Notes under the pieces: model-generated
Told to the model about the DNA's origin: nothing
What the model saw: only the letters and a program-made list of their open reading frames with translations
Databases searched by the model: none
Part shown: piece after piece, positions 1 through 5,625 of the stretch
Layout of the letters: each line of letters starts with the position of its first letter
How positions within the stretch are numbered: the first letter of the stretch is position 1
DNA from: an uncultured Verrucomicrobiales bacterium
Lineage (GTDB): Bacteria > Verrucomicrobiota > Verrucomicrobiia > Verrucomicrobiales > Akkermansiaceae
Assembly: GCA_937916135.1 (NCBI GenBank)
Contig: CALFTQ010000061.1
Span: 1-15,621, forward strand
Reading direction: 5' to 3'
DNA length: 15,621 nucleotides
Program-made: the position numbers and the translations under genes

Positions 1-53
1 TTTCGGGACTGAAGTCCCGTGCTCCGACAGAGTTCCCCCACAAATTCCAATTT
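1..53. repeat. REP/REPIN-like palindromic element, copy 1 (cut by window edge)
   Basis: The palindromic core CGGGACTGAAGTCCCG lies at 4-19 and continues to 27 as the right arm of the doublets seen complete at 2371-2437 and 3787-3854. The left arm would lie before the window. The 26 nt after the arm (28-53) match 2438-2463 at about 24 positions, so copies 1 and 2 share about 48 of 50 nt, including a non-palindromic tail. No coding role is seen. Confidence 0.75.
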
Positions 54-132
54 TTGCTTAGCAAAGCATCATCCGTTAATTGCCGGAGCAATACGAATCG
101 AAAAAAAATTATCAATGACTAAGCCATGGAGC

Positions 133-162
133 TTGCTCTCCGGGGGGATGCTGTGTTATAAG
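133..162 (+). promoter_or_regulatory. Candidate promoter of the small lipoprotein gene
   Basis: TTGCTC (133-138), preceded by GC, is 18 nt from TATAAG (157-162). The -10 ends 11 nt before the ATG at 174, so the leader would be only a few nucleotides. Read by eye, and supported mainly by its likeness to five other candidates in this window. Confidence 0.4.
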
Positions 163-173
163 GGGTGTATCTT

Positions 174-359
174 ATGAAAATTGCACCCCACACTCAGAAA
201 AGCAAGCTTCTTTATCCTGTGGCTTCTGCCGTGGTGACTGGTGTGCTGCTTGCTTCCTGCCAGCAGCAGCAACAGCAGCAGCAGGCTTGTGCCGGCGCTC
301 CGCTGCCCCTGCCGCAGGTCTCGGATAAGGCTGCCACCAAGGTGGCTCCTGAAAAATAA
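174..359 (+). CDS. Small lipoprotein with a poly-glutamine tract
   Basis: This 61-residue protein has a Lys-containing N-terminus, a hydrophobic stretch (residues 12-28) and a lipobox reading VLLASC, so Cys29 should be lipidated by the Lgt/Lsp pathway and the mature protein held in a membrane. Eight glutamines follow the cysteine directly (residues 30-37), then Ala-Cys and a short Pro/Lys tail. The mature part is only 33 residues, too small for a catalytic fold. ATG 174 is chosen because AAGGGG lies 8 nt upstream and the signal peptide then begins MKIAPH; an in-frame GTG at 165 is less likely. It stands alone, with its own promoter candidate and a strong terminator, just ahead of rpoA. The family is not recognised. 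A surface or stress-related role would be a guess. Confidence 0.75.
   Translation: MKIAPHTQKSKLLYPVASAVVTGVLLASCQQQQQQQQACAGAPLPLPQVSDKAATKVAPEK
261..284 (+). repeat. CAG/CAA trinucleotide tract encoding eight Gln
   Basis: Eight codons in a row are CAG, with one CAA at the fourth, directly after the lipobox Cys codon (258-260). A triplet tract can gain or lose units by slippage without shifting frame, so the poly-Gln length may vary between strains. The variation is inference; the repeat is plain in the sequence. Confidence 0.85.
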
Positions 360-378
360 TGCAATCCTCCGGATTATC

Positions 379-423
379 GGGCACATCGGATATCACTGTT
401 GGTTTCCGATGTGCTCTTTTTTT
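379..423 (+). terminator. Rho-independent terminator after the lipoprotein gene
   Basis: GCACATCGGA (381-390) pairs with TCCGATGTGC (405-414), giving a 10-bp stem that can be extended outward by G-T and G-C pairs, around a 14-nt loop. A run of T follows (417-423). This should separate the lipoprotein transcript from rpoA. Confidence 0.85.
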
Positions 424-486
424 GTCTTCAAAAGCTCCGATATCAGGGCAAAATGGAACAAAAGTTGTCATTTTGGCAGAAAAGGC

Positions 487-515
487 TTGCTAAGTGAGTC
501 GATTAGCTGTATCCT
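487..515 (+). promoter_or_regulatory. Candidate promoter of rpoA-rplQ
   Basis: TTGCTA (487-492), preceded by GC, is 17 nt from TATCCT (510-515). The start site would be near 522, giving a leader of about 95 nt, the longest predicted in this window. The -10 matches the usual consensus at only 4 of 6 positions, so confidence is moderate. Confidence 0.4.
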
Positions 516-525
516 TTGCGCCGCG

Positions 526-598
526 CGGGTTTATTAAAAATCCGGTCGTTGGTCCTCCCTTTCCGCAAGGAAGCAGAGCCCGCAAGGAGGGAAACCCG
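526..598 (+). promoter_or_regulatory. Possible structured leader of rpoA
   Basis: Three pairings can form together. CGGGTTT (526-532) pairs with AAACCCG (592-598). CCTCC (554-558) pairs with GGAGG (586-590). TTCC/GGAA (561-564, 569-572) encloses a GCAA tetraloop. CCGCAAGGA occurs twice (563-571 and 580-588). The only SD-like GGAGG is in the second helix and 27 nt from the ATG, too far for ordinary initiation. In E. coli, S4 binds the alpha-operon leader, so an autoregulatory structure is plausible, but this is inference and no known motif was recognised. Confidence 0.35.
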
Positions 599-617
599 GC
601 CACAAAAACACACTAAT

Positions 618-1745
618 ATGTCTGACGAAATTATTCAGGAGCAGGGGCCCATCAAGCTGGCCCATTTCGAGATTCCGAACACGCTGAAGCGCATTGCTGA
701 CCCGGAGGATCCCAACCACGTGACCTTCATCGCCGAGCCTATCGAGACCGGCTTCGGTCACACCCTCGGCAACTCCCTGCGCCGCGTGCTGCTCAGCTCC
801 CTGGAGGGTGCTGCCATCACCAGCGTGCGTATTGCCGGTGCCCAGCACGAGTTCACCTCTCTGCCCGGCGTGGTGGAGGACGTGACCGAAATCATCCTCA
901 ACCTCAAGAAGGTCAAGTTCAAGCACTACGGCAAGGAACCCCGCACCCTTTCCCTTCGCGTGACGAAGCAGGGCGTGGTGACCGCCGGCGATATCCAGGA
1001 CGACCACATCTACTCCGTGGTGAATAAGGACCAGGTTATCTGCCACCTTGACCAGAGCACCATCTTTGATTGCGATTTTGAGGTGAACGTGGGCCGTGGT
1101 TTCCACACTGCCGACGACAACAACGATAAGGACCGCCCCATCGGCGTGATTCCGATTGATTCCATCTTCTCCCCGGTGACCCGTGTGAAGTACGCTGTGG
1201 ACAACGCCCGTGTGGGCCAGATGACCGAGTTCGACAAGCTCGTGCTCGATATCTGGACGGACGGCCGCGTGAGCCCCGCAGATGCCATGCTGCAGGCCGC
1301 CAGCATCATGCGCCACCACCTGGACGTGTTCGTGGACGCCGACAGCCGCCGCGTTGAGTTCGACAAGGCCAACGGTGGCGAGCAGGACGCCAACACCGCC
1401 CAGCTCCGCAAGCTGCTCAACATGAGCGTGAACGAAATCGAACTCTCTGTCCGCGCCGCCAACTGCCTGAACAACGCCAACATCACCACCGTTGGTCAGC
1501 TGGCCATGAAGACCGAGAGCGAAATGCTCAAGTACCGCAACTTCGGTAAGAAGTCCCTCAACGAGATTAAGGACAAGCTCGTGCAGCACGGTCTGTCCCT
1601 GGGTATGCAGTTCGATGCCAAGCTCCTCGCTTCCCCCGCTCCGGCCTCCCGCCTGCGCGACAATGGCGATGAAACCCGCGGCACCGACCTTCAGGCCCTC
1701 ATCTCCCAGAACATCGATTCCTTCGGGGATGACGATGATGAGTAA
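618..1745 (+). CDS. rpoA: DNA-directed RNA polymerase subunit alpha
   Basis: The alpha subunit dimerises to nucleate RNA polymerase assembly, and its C-terminal domain contacts UP-element DNA and activators. The N-terminal domain (about residues 20-250) carries the hallmark GFGHTLGNSLRRVLLSSLEGAAI (residues 45-67) and the VEFDK end of the domain. The C-terminal domain (about 265-330) has IELSVRAANCLNNANITTVGQL followed by a GKKSLNEIK helix. At 375 residues it is longer than the 329 of E. coli, through an N-terminal lead-in and a tail of about 40 residues ending in GDDDDE. ATG 618 gives the natural start MSDEI; the upstream in-frame codons have no alpha-like sequence and begin at TTG. There is no SD at normal spacing. 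rplQ follows after 52 nt, but rpsD, the common upstream neighbour, is absent. Confidence 0.98.
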   Translation: MSDEIIQEQGPIKLAHFEIPNTLKRIADPEDPNHVTFIAEPIETGFGHTLGNSLRRVLLSSLEGAAITSVRIAGAQHEFTSLPGVVEDVTEIILNLKKVKFKHYGKEPRTLSLRVTKQGVVTAGDIQDDHIYSVVNKDQVICHLDQSTIFDCDFEVNVGRGFHTADDNNDKDRPIGVIPIDSIFSPVTRVKYAVDNARVGQMTEFDKLVLDIWTDGRVSPADAMLQAASIMRHHLDVFVDADSRRVEFDKANGGEQDANTAQLRKLLNMSVNEIELSVRAANCLNNANITTVGQLAMKTESEMLKYRNFGKKSLNEIKDKLVQHGLSLGMQFDAKLLASPAPASRLRDNGDETRGTDLQALISQNIDSFGDDDDE

Positions 1746-1797
1746 AGATTCCAAAATACAACACATATTAACCCACTAAACACACCATAAAAAGACT

Positions 1798-2220
1798 ATG
1801 AGACACGGCGTCAAGAAAGCCAAGCTTCAGCGTACAGCTTCCCACCGCAAGGCCCTGCTTGCCAACCAGGCTTGCAGCCTTATCAGCCACGGCCGCATCA
1901 CCACCACCCTGGCCAAGGCCAAGGCCCTGCGCCCCTATGTGGAGAAGCTCATCACCCTCGGTAAGAACGGTTCCCTGCATGCCCGCCGCCAGGCCCTCGC
2001 TACGCTGCCCCAGCCCAAGGTTGTGGCCAAGCTCTTCAGCGTGGTGGCCGAGGCTACCAAGGACCGCCAGGGTGGCTACACCCGCATCGTGAAGCTCGGC
2101 CAGCGCATGACCGACAGCGCCCCCATGGCTCTGATCGAAATCATCGACCTGCCTCAGCTCACCGCTCCGGTGGCTCCCGCCACCACTACTGCTACTGGTT
2201 CCACCTCCGAGGAGGCCTGA
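1798..2220 (+). CDS. rplQ: 50S ribosomal protein L17
   Basis: L17 is a large-subunit protein near the peptide exit tunnel. The start MRHGVKKAKLQRTASHRKALLANQ is the family signature (E. coli L17 begins MRHRKSGRQLNRNSSHR). ITTTLAKAKALRPYVEKLITLGK and GGYTRIVKLGQRMTDSAPMALIEIIDL are also typical. The protein has 140 residues against about 127 in E. coli. The excess is a low-complexity Ala/Thr/Pro tail from about residue 120 ending SEEA. It follows rpoA by 52 nt with no terminator between, so the two should be co-transcribed. No SD precedes the ATG; the upstream bases are A-rich. Confidence 0.98.
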   Translation: MRHGVKKAKLQRTASHRKALLANQACSLISHGRITTTLAKAKALRPYVEKLITLGKNGSLHARRQALATLPQPKVVAKLFSVVAEATKDRQGGYTRIVKLGQRMTDSAPMALIEIIDLPQLTAPVAPATTTATGSTSEEA

Positions 2221-2254
2221 GCCGATAGCCCGAGCGTATAGCTTACATTGAAAT

Positions 2255-2292
2255 ATCCGCCGCAGTTGCCACAGCAGCTGCGGCGGATTTCT
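2255..2292 (+). terminator. Terminator after rplQ
   Basis: ATCCGCCGCAG (2255-2265) and CTGCGGCGGAT (2278-2288) form an 11-bp GC-rich stem with a 12-nt loop, followed by TTTCTCT. The hairpin is strong but the T-tract is short and interrupted, so it may act partly through stem stability. Confidence 0.7.
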
Positions 2293-2566
2293 CTGTCGGG
2301 TGAGTGCAAAATATCCCACACACGCCCCAATGTTTGAGTCCAGAGCCTGATAAATTGATGTTTGTCGTTGTCGGGGCACGGGACTTTAGTCCCGAAATAA
2401 CGGTGCTTCCAATCGGGACTGAAGTCCCGTGCTCCGACAGAGTTCCCCCACAAGTTCCCATTTATCGGGCAGTGGGGGAGATTTCTTCCAAATGTTGCTG
2501 ATATTTCTATTGCTTACAAAAATAGCGGGTCACACATGGATTTTGTAAGGAATTCTTAAATAACGC
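2293..2566. other. Intergenic region between rplQ and fmt
   Basis: The gap from rplQ to fmt (2221-2601, 381 nt) holds the rplQ terminator, then about 75 nt with no recognised feature, the REPIN-like doublet and tail (2371-2463), about 100 nt of AT-rich sequence with no gene seen, and the fmt promoter (2567-2595). Short open frames crossing the palindromes are judged non-coding. Confidence 0.6.
2371..2463. repeat. REPIN-like inverted doublet, copy 2, with conserved tail
   Basis: The left arm (2371-2394) and right arm (2414-2437) are 24-nt inverted copies differing at two positions, with a 19-nt spacer. Each arm contains its own small palindrome (CGGGAC/GTCCCG around a 4-nt loop), the architecture of a REP doublet. 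The right arm continues into a 26-nt tail (2438-2463) shared with copy 1. The arms differ in loop sequence (TTTA against TGAA). No transposase lies nearby, so any movement would need one acting in trans. Confidence 0.8.
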
Positions 2567-2595
2567 TTGACTAAACACCGAATTTCTGGTATTCA
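2567..2595 (+). promoter_or_regulatory. Promoter of fmt
   Basis: TTGACT (2567-2572), preceded by GC, is 17 nt from TATTCA (2590-2595). The ATG of fmt starts at 2602, only 6 nt past the -10, so transcription would begin at or next to the start codon. That predicts a leaderless mRNA. The -35 matches the consensus at 5 of 6 positions and the -10 is weak. Confidence 0.5.
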
Positions 2596-2601
2596 GACGC
2601 C

Positions 2602-3588
2602 ATGCGAATCGTGATGATGGCAACGGGGGATATAGCGATTCCCTCCCTTCAGAAGCTGGCAGAGACCGGAGAGGTGGTAGCGCTGATTACTCAGCCGGAC
2701 AGGCCGGTTGGGCGCCACATGGAGCTGACGCCGCCGCGAGTGAAAGTGGTGGCCGAGCAGCTGGGAATCCCCGTGTTTCAGCCCGAAAAGATGAGGGATC
2801 CGGCAGCCGTGCAGCAGCTGCGGGAATATGCGCCGGATATCGTGGTCGTGATGGCCTATGGGCAGATTCTTTCGCAGGAGGTCATCGATGTGGCAAAGCT
2901 TGCCTGCATCAATGCGCACGCCTCGCTGCTGCCGCGCCACCGCGGTGCGGCCTGTATTCAGGCGGCCATCGAGGCCGGTGATGATGAGACGGGTATCACC
3001 ATCATGCATGTGGTGAAGAAGCTGGATGCCGGTGATATCATCTGCAAGCTTGCCATTCCGCTGCGCGGCACAGAAACGGCCGAGAGCCTGCACGATGACC
3101 TGGCGCAGCTTGCCCCGGCGGCCCTCATGGAGGCCATCGACACACTGAGAGACGGTGTGGATATGCGCGAGGAGCAGGATGAGAGCCTGATGACCTACGC
3201 CCCCAAGCTGCTGCGCGCGCATGGCCAGATTGACTGGTCGCAGCCCGCCCTGCAGGTGGCACGCAAGATTCGCGCCTACCATTCCTGGCCGGGTACGTTC
3301 ACGGTGTACCCCTCCGTGCACAGCGGGCAGGATAAGACACTGAAGATTTTCCCGCCTATCGATATGTTCCTCAATGTGCGCAAGCCGGAGGACGCCGTGC
3401 CCGGCATGGTGCTGGAATCCGGGCCGGATGGCATGCTGGTTTCCTGCGGTGGCCGCCGCGGCGGGGCCATCCGTATCTCCACCATGCAGCCCAGCGGCGC
3501 GCGCAAGATGAACGCAGAAAGTTTCTTCGCCGGCCACAAGATTATGCCCGGCACCATCTTAGGTATCCCCTCAACCCCCACTGAATAA
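2602..3588 (+). CDS. fmt: Methionyl-tRNA formyltransferase
   Basis: The enzyme moves a formyl group from 10-formyl-tetrahydrofolate to the methionine on initiator tRNA in the cytoplasm. The catalytic segment is clear: INAHASLLPRHRGAACIQ places Asn104 and His106, and LDAGD places Asp142, matching the Asn-His-Asp triad of the family. QPDRPVGR (31-38) and the MTYAPKL / IDWSQPALQVARKIRAYHSWPGTF segment of the C-terminal tRNA-binding half are also present. The length of 328 residues is normal. The usual MGTPDFA near the N-terminus reads MATGDIA here. ATG 2602 is supported by the promoter immediately upstream and no SD is present. The frequent neighbour def is absent; instead a small RHH gene follows 4 nt after the stop. 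Confidence 0.97.
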   Translation: MRIVMMATGDIAIPSLQKLAETGEVVALITQPDRPVGRHMELTPPRVKVVAEQLGIPVFQPEKMRDPAAVQQLREYAPDIVVVMAYGQILSQEVIDVAKLACINAHASLLPRHRGAACIQAAIEAGDDETGITIMHVVKKLDAGDIICKLAIPLRGTETAESLHDDLAQLAPAALMEAIDTLRDGVDMREEQDESLMTYAPKLLRAHGQIDWSQPALQVARKIRAYHSWPGTFTVYPSVHSGQDKTLKIFPPIDMFLNVRKPEDAVPGMVLESGPDGMLVSCGGRRGGAIRISTMQPSGARKMNAESFFAGHKIMPGTILGIPSTPTE

Positions 3589-3592
3589 GACT

Positions 3593-3781
3593 ATGGCACC
3601 CCGACAGAGAGCTGAAAATAAGAAAATGCTGGGCTTGTATGTAGACAGTGCCCTGGTAGCCAAATTCCAACAGGCCTGCGCCTACTACGGCCAGACCATG
3701 ACCTCCGCCGTGACCCTCTTCATCGAGGAAACCGTGCAGGAGTACGAGGAAATCCTCAAGGAGGAAGAAGAAAAGAATTGA
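3593..3781 (+). CDS. Small ribbon-helix-helix-like protein
   Basis: This 62-residue protein has the layout of a ribbon-helix-helix DNA-binding monomer: a basic N-terminus (PRQRAENKK), a short strand (MLGLYVD, about 12-18), helix A (SALVAKFQQACAYYG), a TMTS turn, helix B (SAVTLFIEETVQEYEE), then an acidic Glu/Lys tail. RHH proteins dimerise through the strand and bind operators as Arc-, MetJ- or antitoxin-type regulators. The fold call is by pattern, and the target is unknown. The gene starts 4 nt after the fmt stop, so the two are surely one transcript. No toxin gene lies beside it, which argues against a standard toxin-antitoxin pair. Autoregulation of the fmt transcript would be possible but has no direct support. 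Confidence 0.7.
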   Translation: MAPRQRAENKKMLGLYVDSALVAKFQQACAYYGQTMTSAVTLFIEETVQEYEEILKEEEEKN

Positions 3782-3786
3782 GCTTT

Positions 3787-3854
3787 TCGGAGCACGGGAC
3801 TTCAGTCCCGTAAAGCATGCTATGTTCAATCGGGACTGAAGTCCCGTGCTTCGA
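3787..3854. repeat. REPIN-like inverted doublet, copy 3
   Basis: The left arm (3787-3810) and right arm (3831-3854) are 24-nt inverted copies differing at one position, with a 20-nt spacer. Each arm holds the same inner palindrome as the other copies. It sits six bases after the RHH gene stop, in the convergent space before the transporter gene. It lacks the tail found beside copies 1 and 2. A long hairpin here could also stabilise the 3' end of the fmt mRNA. Confidence 0.82.
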
Positions 3855-3893
3855 AAGTGATATGAATTTGTCGCGGAGACACAGCGGCTGCAA

Positions 3894-3932
3894 AAAAGAG
3901 CCAGGGAAAAATCCACTGGCTCTTTTGTTTTT
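3894..3932. terminator. Bidirectional terminator between fmt-rhh and the POT gene
   Basis: AAAAGAGCCAG (3894-3904) pairs with CTGGCTCTTTT (3916-3926) as an 11-bp stem over an 11-nt loop. T-rich sequence follows on the plus strand (TTTTGTTTTTAT) and a run of A precedes it (3892-3897), so it can work in both directions. It lies between converging genes. Confidence 0.85.
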
Positions 3933-3960
3933 ATATTTTTAAATTTTAATTTTTCACTGT

Positions 3961-5604
3961 TCAGTTTTCCTCTTCTTCCGCAGCGAAGCGGGGGCGGGAG
4001 GTTACGAAGAGGAAGATGGCGCCCACGCAGATGGACATGCAGCCATAGAGGATGAAGGCCTGCACGCTGGCGGGGTCGCTGACGAGGCCTGTAAGGAAGA
4101 CCACGAGCAGGTTACCCAGGGTGCTGGTGAGCAGCCAGAAGCTGGAGACGATGCTCTTCAGATTCTTGCCTGCAGCGGTGTAAGCATACTCCAGACCGGT
4201 GGTGCTCACGAGAATCTCGGAGAGGGTGAGCAGGAAGTACGGAATGCACTGCCAGAGAATGCTTAAGCGGGCTCCGGTGTCGAGACTCTGCTGCAGTGTG
4301 GCCACGGCGCCGTAGGCTATGCCGGCCAGCAGAATACCCATGCCCATGCGCTTGAGCGGGGCGCCCCAGCGGCCGATGTAGGGGTATATAAAGAGGGTGA
4401 CTAAAGGAACGAAAATCATGATGAGCAGAGGGTTGAAACTCTGCATTTCTTCGGCCCCGAAGCAGAATTTAAGACCGCCGCAGCTCAGGTCGATGCTTTG
4501 CATTTGTTTGCCCTGCAGCACCCAGGTGGAGGCGGTCTGGTCATAGAGGCTCCAGAAGGGGATAATCATGAGGAAGACGATGAGCACGCGTACCAGGTTG
4601 CGCACGCCTCGCTGCTCGCTTTCGGAGAAGCGGGCGGCGGTTTCTTCCTTGCTGTTGAAAATCATGCTGCCGGCCACGCCAAGGAAGCCGCTCATGCCGG
4701 TGCTGGCGGCCAGTTTCAGCCCGGCCAGGAGCAGGGCGGCAATGTAGAGCAGCAGGGCGACAAGCCCGCAGAGGGCCGCGATGGTTTCGCCGGCGCCGCT
4801 CAGGCTGGCCAGGCGGGCGGCTCCGCTGTGAGCCCAGTTGCCCAGCAGCACCACTATGGGCGCGATGACGATGAAGGCGGCAATGCCGATGGCGGTGCTG
4901 GTGGCGCGTGCCACGGATTCCCCGCCGAAGCGCTCGCAGGCGCGGGCTGCTCCCTGGAATATGCGGGAGAAGAGCGCTTTCAGGAACTCCGGCTGGGTGG
5001 GCGGCACGTGGTTATACTTCTTCCGCCCCAGCCAGAAGATGAGCGTGGCCAGGGCCATGAAAATGCCGGGGATGCCGAAGGCCCAGCTGTAGCCCCAGTT
5101 TTGCCGCACCCACGGAATGACGAGGAAGGAGAAGAATGAACCCAGGTTGATGGACCAGTAGAAGGCGGCATACAGGCGGGTCATGGTGGGGCCGTTCTTT
5201 TCCTCAGCCGGTACCTGGTCTCCCACAAATGCTGATACACAAGGCTTAATGCCGCCGGCGCCGATGGCGATGATGGCCAGGCCGGTGAAGAGCACCCACT
5301 TGCGGGCTTCCACATCACCGGCGAAATCTGCCATGGCCAGCACGGCGTTGCCCAGGCAGTAGAGCAGGGAGATGGAGATGATGGTGCGGTAGCGCCCCAG
5401 GAAACGGTCTGCCAGCCAGGCGCCCAGCAGGGGCAGCAGATAGGTGCAGGCGATGAAGAGGTGGACTACTTCCGTGGCTTCGTTCTTAGACATGAGAAGC
5501 ATCCCCGTCATATACGCGACGAGGATGCTCCGCATACCATAGAAGCTGAATCGTTCGCAGGCCTCATTGCCCACGATGTATTTAGTCTGTGCAGGCAGGG
5601 CCAT
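3961..5604 (-). CDS. POT/PTR2 family proton-coupled peptide transporter
   Basis: The protein imports di- and tripeptides with protons across the inner membrane. At 547 residues with 12 or more hydrophobic segments it fits the family. The signatures are clear: ExxERF (Glu14, Glu17, Arg18, Phe19) in the first helix, GAGGIKPCVSAF (115-126), FYWSINLGSFFS (148-159), PFWSLYDQTASTW (349-361), and SEILVSTTGLEYAY (462-475) containing the conserved TM10 glutamate (Glu463). Glu14 and Glu17 belong to the proton-coupling motif of characterised members. The gene starts 21 nt after the stop of the PpiD-like gene on the same strand with no terminator between, so it is probably read from that promoter. The C-terminus is short and acidic (AAEEEEN). 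Substrate range cannot be told from sequence. Confidence 0.93.
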   Translation of the reverse strand: MALPAQTKYIVGNEACERFSFYGMRSILVAYMTGMLLMSKNEATEVVHLFIACTYLLPLLGAWLADRFLGRYRTIISISLLYCLGNAVLAMADFAGDVEARKWVLFTGLAIIAIGAGGIKPCVSAFVGDQVPAEEKNGPTMTRLYAAFYWSINLGSFFSFLVIPWVRQNWGYSWAFGIPGIFMALATLIFWLGRKKYNHVPPTQPEFLKALFSRIFQGAARACERFGGESVARATSTAIGIAAFIVIAPIVVLLGNWAHSGAARLASLSGAGETIAALCGLVALLLYIAALLLAGLKLAASTGMSGFLGVAGSMIFNSKEETAARFSESEQRGVRNLVRVLIVFLMIIPFWSLYDQTASTWVLQGKQMQSIDLSCGGLKFCFGAEEMQSFNPLLIMIFVPLVTLFIYPYIGRWGAPLKRMGMGILLAGIAYGAVATLQQSLDTGARLSILWQCIPYFLLTLSEILVSTTGLEYAYTAAGKNLKSIVSSFWLLTSTLGNLLVVFLTGLVSDPASVQAFILYGCMSICVGAIFLFVTSRPRFAAEEEEN

Positions 5605-5625
5605 GACGAATCGTGTGTTCTATGT

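Noticed and set aside
586..590. GGAGG as the SD of rpoA
   Set aside because: It lies 27 nt from the ATG and can pair with CCTCC at 554-558.
516..617. N-terminal extension of RpoA from a TTG codon
   Set aside because: The 34 residues look unlike alpha subunits and cover the candidate structured leader. ATG 618 is preferred.
534..1766. 410-codon open frame on the minus strand across rpoA
   Set aside because: It mirrors the codon bias of rpoA, has His/Val/Gly-rich composition and no family likeness. It is a shadow.
2304..2501. 65-codon open frame covering REPIN-like copy 2
   Set aside because: Its residues (ARDFSPE, GTEVPCSD) are just translated palindrome, and minus-strand frames here and at 3542-3916 give the same kind of peptide. 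It is a repeat-derived false gene.
3593..3781. RHH gene as an antitoxin of a toxin-antitoxin pair
   Set aside because: No toxin-sized frame lies next to it. A REPIN-like doublet and terminator follow directly.
4498..5139. 213-codon Gly/His-rich open frame opposite the POT gene
   Set aside because: It is antisense to conserved transporter segments. The Gly and Ala richness follows from the reverse complement of hydrophobic codons.
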